Shown: one piece after another, positions 58,832-64,000 of the stretch
Layout of the letters: every line of letters starts with the position of its first letter
Numbering within the stretch: the stretch's first letter is position 1
DNA from: Cryphonectria parasitica EP155
Lineage: Eukaryota > Ascomycota > Sordariomycetes > Diaporthales > Cryphonectriaceae
Length of the DNA: 64,000 nt
Direction: 5' to 3'
NCBI RefSeq assembly: GCF_011745365.1
Contig: NW_024468911.1
Location: forward strand, 3,838,759-3,902,758
Position numbers and translations under genes: made by a program
Notes under the pieces: generated by a model
Database searches by the model: none
Told to the model about the DNA's origin: nothing
What the model saw: the letters and a program-made list of their open reading frames with translations, nothing else

Positions 58832-59664
58832 AGGAGGTGGAGCAACAGATGCCAGCGAGGTGTGAATTGTAACAAGTTCAATATCGGGATTCAAGAAGGT
58901 TGTGGCCTGCCGGGGAGGTGTTGCTTGGTCAGAAAATCATCGTCACATTTCAAGGCGTTTGGGGGATAGCATAAGAGAAGGGAAGCCGTCAAATTTTCAG
59001 GTGTACACTACTACTACTATCTTACAAACCATCGAAGGGAATTCATCACATACCAGCTCTCAGCGTTGCTGTCTCCAGACCAAAAATAGACTCGATCAAA
59101 GGCGAAAGCCAGATCAACAAGCTGTGCCCAGCGTGATTATTTCCTATGTTCCCCCCCCCCCCCCACCTTCTCTTTATCCCCCCTCCTCTTCTTTGCTCCC
59201 CTTCCCTTCCCCTTGCGTCCGATCATCTCGCGTTCTCTTCCGGGACATAGCAGAAGAATGAGCATTCAATGTCGTAGAAGTGTCGACGAGGGAGACAGAA
59301 TTTAGGTCAACAACGGCGCCGCCACAGACGAGGCGAACTGTCCAGACGTTGTAGAGAAGACGTGCTTCAACTTCTCACTGCTCACCGTAACTCGACCAAG
59401 CGGACGACCATGACTCCCTCAGCGCGACCTTCATTTTTCTCAGATGCCTTAGTAAAGTCCTTAAGCTGCGCCTTAAAATTACCACAGGCTTAGACTCGTA
59501 ACCAGCCCCTTGCCATTCATCTTGCTGGTTTGGGGGGTTTTTTTCCTTCTTTTTTTTTTTTTGTTGAATTACAACATCCGTGATTCGGCGATGAGGCGTC
59601 GAGGTCCTTAGAGTGCGCGCTTAGCCTGGCCAGTCTCCACAGTCGAGTCCTGAGCAGACTGGTG
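58832..59664. other. Intergenic with a C14 run and T-rich tract
   Basis: An 833 bp gap between convergent genes. It holds a C14 run (59151-59164) and a T-rich tract near 59537-59563. No gene is seen. Confidence 0.5.
59151..59164. repeat. C14 homopolymer
   Basis: Run of about fourteen C followed by a C/T-rich stretch, in the gap between VMA16 and the unknown Cys-rich gene. Confidence 0.88.
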
Positions 59665-61296
59665 CTACTTGCGAACACGCTTGGGGGCAGGAATTTGTTC
59701 AAGATTCCCATACATGGCGCTGGCATCGCGCTTGTTCGGTCCAGCAGGCTTTGGAGGAAGCATCCGGGGCTTTTGCTTGTGCTGGTTGAGGTGAGCCGTC
59801 TGAATCTCCAGAGACTCCTCAGACATGGAAGTGCCGAGAGCGGATTGCGTTCCAGAGGCAGTACGAGGCTGAGAGTCAACCATAGATAGACGTCCGAAGG
59901 GGATGGAATGCAGAGTAGCATCTTGCCGGATGCCAGGAGTCGACTGAGCAACGCCGTCTAGCTGACTTCCATCGGAGGACAGAGATTGGGTCTTGTTGAA
60001 TGACTTCTTGCTAGAGGTAAATGCAGATTTGGCTTGGCGAGGAGGTTGAGTTCTAGTAGGTACTGCCTTGCTCTTCTTCCATTCAGGCTCGGTCTGGGCC
60101 GGCTGATCCTGAAAGTTTGACGGGAACCGATTTATGAACTTTGGGCTCCGACTCTTTGGATATCCCACCGACTCGCGTTGGATGCCCATCAAGTGGGAGT
60201 CCTCTCCGTCAATATCCTCCCCATCGGCATTCTCATGTCCTGGCAAGCCCAAGTTCTCTTTGAGCGCGTTAATTTTAGCAGCCTGAAATCCTAGGGCCGC
60301 CTATGAGCAGGGAGTCCCGAATGTATATCTTACCTATCAACGCAGCTGGCTCCAGGTCGGCCACCGGAATCGATACCGAGGCTGCGCCCGCCACTTCCTG
60401 CATCCCGCGCTGTTCATTTTGCATCTCAGCCAGGACTTGTCTGGCATTCTCTTGGACCCGTCGCATTGCATCGGAGAAATACGAGAAGGGCATGCCTCTG
60501 TCCTTGAAGCCGGTACTGTGCAGGCCATTTGTCAGCTCCCAGCCTGTGGCTTTTGAGGGAGAGAACCTCCTTGGGGCGGGAGGTTTAAAGGAGAACTTAC
60601 TCGAAAAGCGCAAGGAGGTTTTCGCCACGCTCGAGTGCACGGCTCAAGGTTTGTGTATCTGCAGTTGTGAAGCCGCCTGCACAATCGAGTGCGATGAGAA
60701 TCTGCTCTATAGGCATTGGGCCCTCGACGCCTTCCATCTTGCCCAGGACTCGGAAGGGTTGCATTCTCCGGAGCTCAGCCCAGGACAAACTTATGATGGA
60801 CTGCTGTTTGAAGAGAACCGAGGCTCCTTGGTTCAGCTGTTCACTCTCGTACTGATCTGCGATGCCGAGACAGCAGGGAATAGTGGCGCAAATAGCCTTG
60901 ACTATAAAGTATGGGGCCGTGTCTTCGGAATCAAATATGCCCGGCGCATATTCGAGGGTCTGATCAAAGCCTTGGTCTCTCTCGCTTGACATCGGATGTA
61001 TCTATAGCACAAGGTTGTGAGGATGCATGCAGAAAAAATATCGAACGCGGATGACTGACCTTGAACGCGTTTACGCACGCAGGACAGAATCCTGTCAAGC
61101 CCAAGAACTGCACGGGGTTTGGGGGCTCATCTTCATCGAGACCAGGCCATTCGAGTGATCTCTCGAAGATGGTGGGCGTGCAGAGACGGAGAAAACCAAA
61201 TCGTCCCCCGTGCCAAATAGACCTGGAGCACTGCTCGTAGCACTCGATGGTCCAGTGGGTACAGGCGTTGTACTTGTAGTAACTGAATTGACACAT
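59665..61296 (-). CDS. Uncharacterised protein with Cys-rich N-terminus
   Basis: Four exons (61296-61060, 61001-60601, 60515-60334, 60290-59665) give 481 aa. I do not recognise a family. Exon 1 encodes a compact Cys/His-rich segment: C2 in MCQFSYYKYNACTHW, then CYEQC and, about 45 residues on, FCPACVNAF. This could bind zinc and resembles the N-termini of many fungal hypothetical proteins starting MC-x-F/Y. Residues 80-215 include ICATIPCCLGIADQYESEQL and look globular and helical. Residues 215-270 form a charged helix (SDAMRRVQENARQVLAEMQ). Residues 275-481 are disordered and basic, ending PAPKRVRK, a plausible nuclear localisation signal. The last intron's acceptor was chosen because two nearby AGs give stops. 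Confidence 0.78.
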
Positions 61297-61575
61297 GCTC
61301 CCTCCTTGATGACTCCTTACTTGGCGAGGAGTTCGTAGGACGGAAAACGCGATTTTCGTAGTGCCTACAAGAGGATGCGGTGCTGATGCAACACAAACAA
61401 TCTCGCATTGGTGCTGGTGCAGCGGTATGGTGGTCTGTAAGCTGAAGAAAACAAACAGAAATTGGGTAAAAAGTCTGTGAGCTTGATTGTCCTCCTCTCG
61501 ACTTAATAGACCAGCTACATCAGCGACAACATGCTGTCTGTTGGAGATCACAAGGAGCAAAGTCCCTAGCGACAC

Positions 61576-63727
61576 TCATGAAAGGCCTAGCCTCACATTG
61601 CTCATCAGTAGAGCCTCCACAATGGTGCCTTTTGGCAGAGGCTCAGTACCCTTTGGCATACAGAGAAGAGCATTCGCCCCTTTCAGACTCCCGACTCGAG
61701 AACTCCGCTGTCCTCCGGTGCTGGCTGCCGAGAGACCACCATGGTTGTTGACAGTCACGATGGAACGGTGGTATTCTGGCCTTCCTGGGTCCAGGCTGAA
61801 ATCGTGCGACAACGTGACCGAGACTTTGGTCAGCCCGACGGGCGATACTCCTGACATGGCGTGCAAAGAGGGAAGGACGAAGAGATGGAACGTGACCAGA
61901 GCCGAAGCAGGATTGCCTGGAAGAGAGAAGACCACCTTCGAAACACGCTCGCCCTCGTTGTTCTTAACTGGCACGGTGGCGAACGTCGTGGGCTTTCCAG
62001 GCTTCATGTTCACCCGGCCGAAATGGATCGTCCCGCCGAGCGACCTCTCGATGGTCGGTTTCAAAAGATCAAGCTCTCCCATGGACACCCCTCCTGTCGT
62101 GATGAGAACGTCTGCCTGTCGCATTCCATTTCTCAGGGTTGCTTCCAGAGTACCGGGCTTGTCGCTGGCAATTCCCAGGTCGATAACTTCGTAGCCACAA
62201 TCTCTGGCTGCTGCTATAAGGGTAGGTCTGTTGGTGTCTCGCACCTCTCCCAAGCGCAGGCTGCCAGGCCGATCATGGTTGACAATCTCATCTCCGGTTG
62301 ACAGCACGCCGATCACAGGTCGACGGTATGTCTTGACAGTGGCTGTCCCGACAGCAGCCAGGAGGCCAATCTCGCCGCCGACCGCAGATACTTGTTCTCC
62401 CCTCCGAAGAATGACGGTCCCCTCCCTGGTGTCACTGCCAATCTCCCGAATGTTTTCACCCTTCTTCACTCCATCGGCCAGAATCTCGACCTCTTTTTCT
62501 TCCAAGCCGTCATCAGTCATGGTCTTAAGGACGGTGTCCTCAACCATGACCACAGAATTGGCACCTGGCGGTAAGGGAGCACCCGTTGTGATCCTTGCGA
62601 TCTCGCCCTCCTTCAGTGCGGGGGCTTCGCCAGGAGCGGCATGGGAGACGGAAGTGACGGGGAATACCCCCTTCATGTTGCCGTCGTCAGGAACAACAAC
62701 AGCATATCCGTCAACAATGCTGGCGCGGAAGGCAGGCACGTTTTCTGTGGCCTTGACATCCTCTGCCAGAATAGCGCCGACAAGATCCGAGTCAACCTTA
62801 GATGAGATGACCACGGGCGCTGGAGAGTGCTCGTTGATCAGGGACAATGCTTCTTGGACATCCAGCATGGGATATGGCGAGGATCTGTGCCTCCTTGTAG
62901 GGCCGAGACTGGGGTCGTTCGACATCGGGTTCTCGCCGGATTTTGTATGTCTGACAAGTGCGCCGTGTCCATGTGCATGACCTTGTCCATGATTATGTCC
63001 ATGATGATGATGATGGCCATCGGATAGACCGTGCGAGTGCGAGTGGTCTATTGGATTGATCCCGGCATCTTTCTCAAGCTTCTTCACTCCGCCGGCGTGA
63101 AGAGTTCGAGAATCACCACCTGCAACCTGAAGACAGGCATGAGGAACTGTTTTAATAACAGCTTGAAGGTTTTCCTTAGCTCCCTTTGGGGAGCCCGGGA
63201 CAGTTATGATGACGGTTTTATTCCTTACTCCGGCCACTGGTCGTGACATCATGGCAACTAGAAAAAAACGATCAGTTTTACAGACGACACAACGGGATAT
63301 GAGTACTGTGGCCTACAAGGAGTTACACTCAGCGATGCAGCTAGCATACCGTGGACGAGGCCCGGTGCGTGCTTGTGTATGAGAGGCGAGATGGCCTGAT
63401 GAAATATTAGGTAACTAAGTCAAAAGCTCTGTTGCCCGAAAGAAATCTGGGACAAACCTCTGGTGTCTGGTCCGCCATGGTAAAACCCGTGCCTCCCGTG
63501 GTGATGATCAGGTTGATGTTGCCGGCGTCGCTATCAGTCCATGCTTTAATTTGCCCTTGTATCTGCTCAATGTCGTCCGACACAATCTTGACATCGACGA
63601 CATCCCACCGGCCAGCCTCTTCCTCTTCGAAAACGGATCTGAGGGTCCCTTCGGAGCTGTCCTGGGCCAAGCCCTCGGAGACGCTTGTAGAGATGATGAG
63701 GATAGCAGCTTTAAGTGGCTGGCTCAT
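61576..63727 (-). CDS. cnxE: Gephyrin-like molybdenum cofactor synthesis protein (MogA-MoeA fusion, cnxE)
   Basis: Three exons (63727-63458, 63395-63317, 63257-61576) give 676 aa. It adenylylates molybdopterin (N-terminal G domain, MogA-like) and inserts molybdate (E domain, MoeA-like), making the cofactor for nitrate reductase and xanthine dehydrogenase. Domain 1 (about 1-165) has NLIITTGGTGF, HAPGLVHGML and TPFAMMSRPVAGVRNKTVII. The linker (about 165-240) contains 13 His in 27 residues (188-214). Domain 2 (about 245-676) has FRASIVDGYAVV, RITTGAPLPPGANSVVMVED, VLSTGDEI, ADVLITTGGVSMGELD and FSLPGNPASALVTFH. Exon 2 must extend to the CCTT/GTAGGC donor to include MLAASLSVTP. As in other fungi, the order is MogA first, then MoeA. 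It lies downstream of 273 bp of apparent promoter at the window edge. Confidence 0.96.
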
Positions 63728-64000
63728 GTTGATTCCATGTAAATTTGCCAAATCAGGGGGGGTGGAGATCAGATGCAGTAAAGGATTGTTAATATAATAA
63801 AGCTTTCTGGATTGATTTTCACGAGACTGCTATGGAATGGTCACCTCTGGGCAGTGAATTGACCGTGACGTCCTTGGAATGCTATTGTTCAACAAGAACT
63901 TTAGAGAGGGGTTGTAGAACAGATGCAACAGGGGTGCAGCCACTCAAGCACCTGTAGTCATGGTATTTGTTTAGCGCCTCGGGTGTTGCCGACACCCCCT
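63728..64000. other. Window edge, upstream of cnxE
   Basis: 273 bp without a coding frame, presumably the cnxE promoter and 5' leader. Confidence 0.4.

Noticed and set aside
62609..62695. Possible damage in the MoeA-like domain of cnxE
   Set aside because: The frame is open throughout and the conserved blocks are complete.
1..64000. CRISPR arrays, prokaryotic operons, ribosome binding sites, transposon termini or a secondary-metabolite cluster
   Set aside because: Genes are intron-containing fungal housekeeping genes; no direct-repeat array, transposase, terminal inverted repeats, PKS, NRPS or terpene gene is seen.

Overview
This is nuclear DNA from a filamentous ascomycete (Pezizomycotina, most likely a Sordariomycete). 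The genes are spliced with short introns, mostly 50-180 bp, with GT(A/G)AGT-type donors and YAG acceptors. Intergenic gaps are mostly 0.3-1 kb. Typically fungal families are present: a Zn2Cys6 activator, a DUF3112 membrane protein, a fused Egt1 and a fused gephyrin-type Mo-cofactor enzyme. I rebuilt exons by hand. In the 23 complete models the exon lengths sum to a multiple of three and end at a stop; only the TDT transporter at the left edge is incomplete.

Layout: 0-1.4 kb, 3' part of a TDT/Ssu1-type transporter (+). 2.0-5.4, HIRAN-SNF2-RING (HLTF/Rad5-like) helicase (-). 6.1-8.5, TYW1 wybutosine enzyme (+). 9.1-9.8, TOM20 (-). 10.4-12.5, exocyst EXO84 (+). 13.6-14.9, PP2A catalytic subunit (+). 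15.5-16.9, DUF3112 seven-helix protein (-). 16.9-21.8, a long stretch with no supported gene. 21.8-23.6, SH3 single-pass membrane protein (+). 24.5-26.7, Zn2Cys6 regulator (-). 27.6-32.4, VPS15 (+). 33.1-34.2, U2 snRNP A'/LEA1 (+). 34.5-35.3, histone-fold DPB3-like protein (-). 36.0-38.7, ClC chloride channel/exchanger (+). 39.4-43.1, ergothioneine synthase EGT1 in 13 exons (-). 43.1-46.3, gene-poor DNA with G/C homopolymers. 46.3-48.0, double-GFA protein (+). 48.4-49.6, eIF2B alpha/GCN3 (-). 50.5-51.3, NECAP-like protein (+). 51.5-52.5, unknown Pro-rich protein (-). 52.9-54.3, PflX-like radical-SAM protein (-). 54.9-55.9, TMEM42/EamA-like transporter (-). 56.8-57.5, TFIIA gamma (-). 57.9-58.8, V-ATPase c'' VMA16 (+). 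59.7-61.3, unknown Cys-rich protein (-). 61.6-63.7, gephyrin-like cnxE (-).

Most of this is core housekeeping: DNA repair, replication, transcription, splicing, translation, trafficking, vacuolar acidification and cofactor synthesis. Neighbours do not form an obvious pathway or secondary-metabolite cluster. The loosest thematic links are vacuole/endosome functions (VPS15, ClC, VMA16) and iron/sulfur or radical-SAM chemistry (TYW1, EGT1, PflX-like). I found no convincing undescribed multi-gene system. The best leads are the PflX-like protein with a presequence-like N-terminus, two uncharacterised proteins, the His-rich linker of the cnxE protein, and 14-22 nt micro-exons that automatic annotation could miss.
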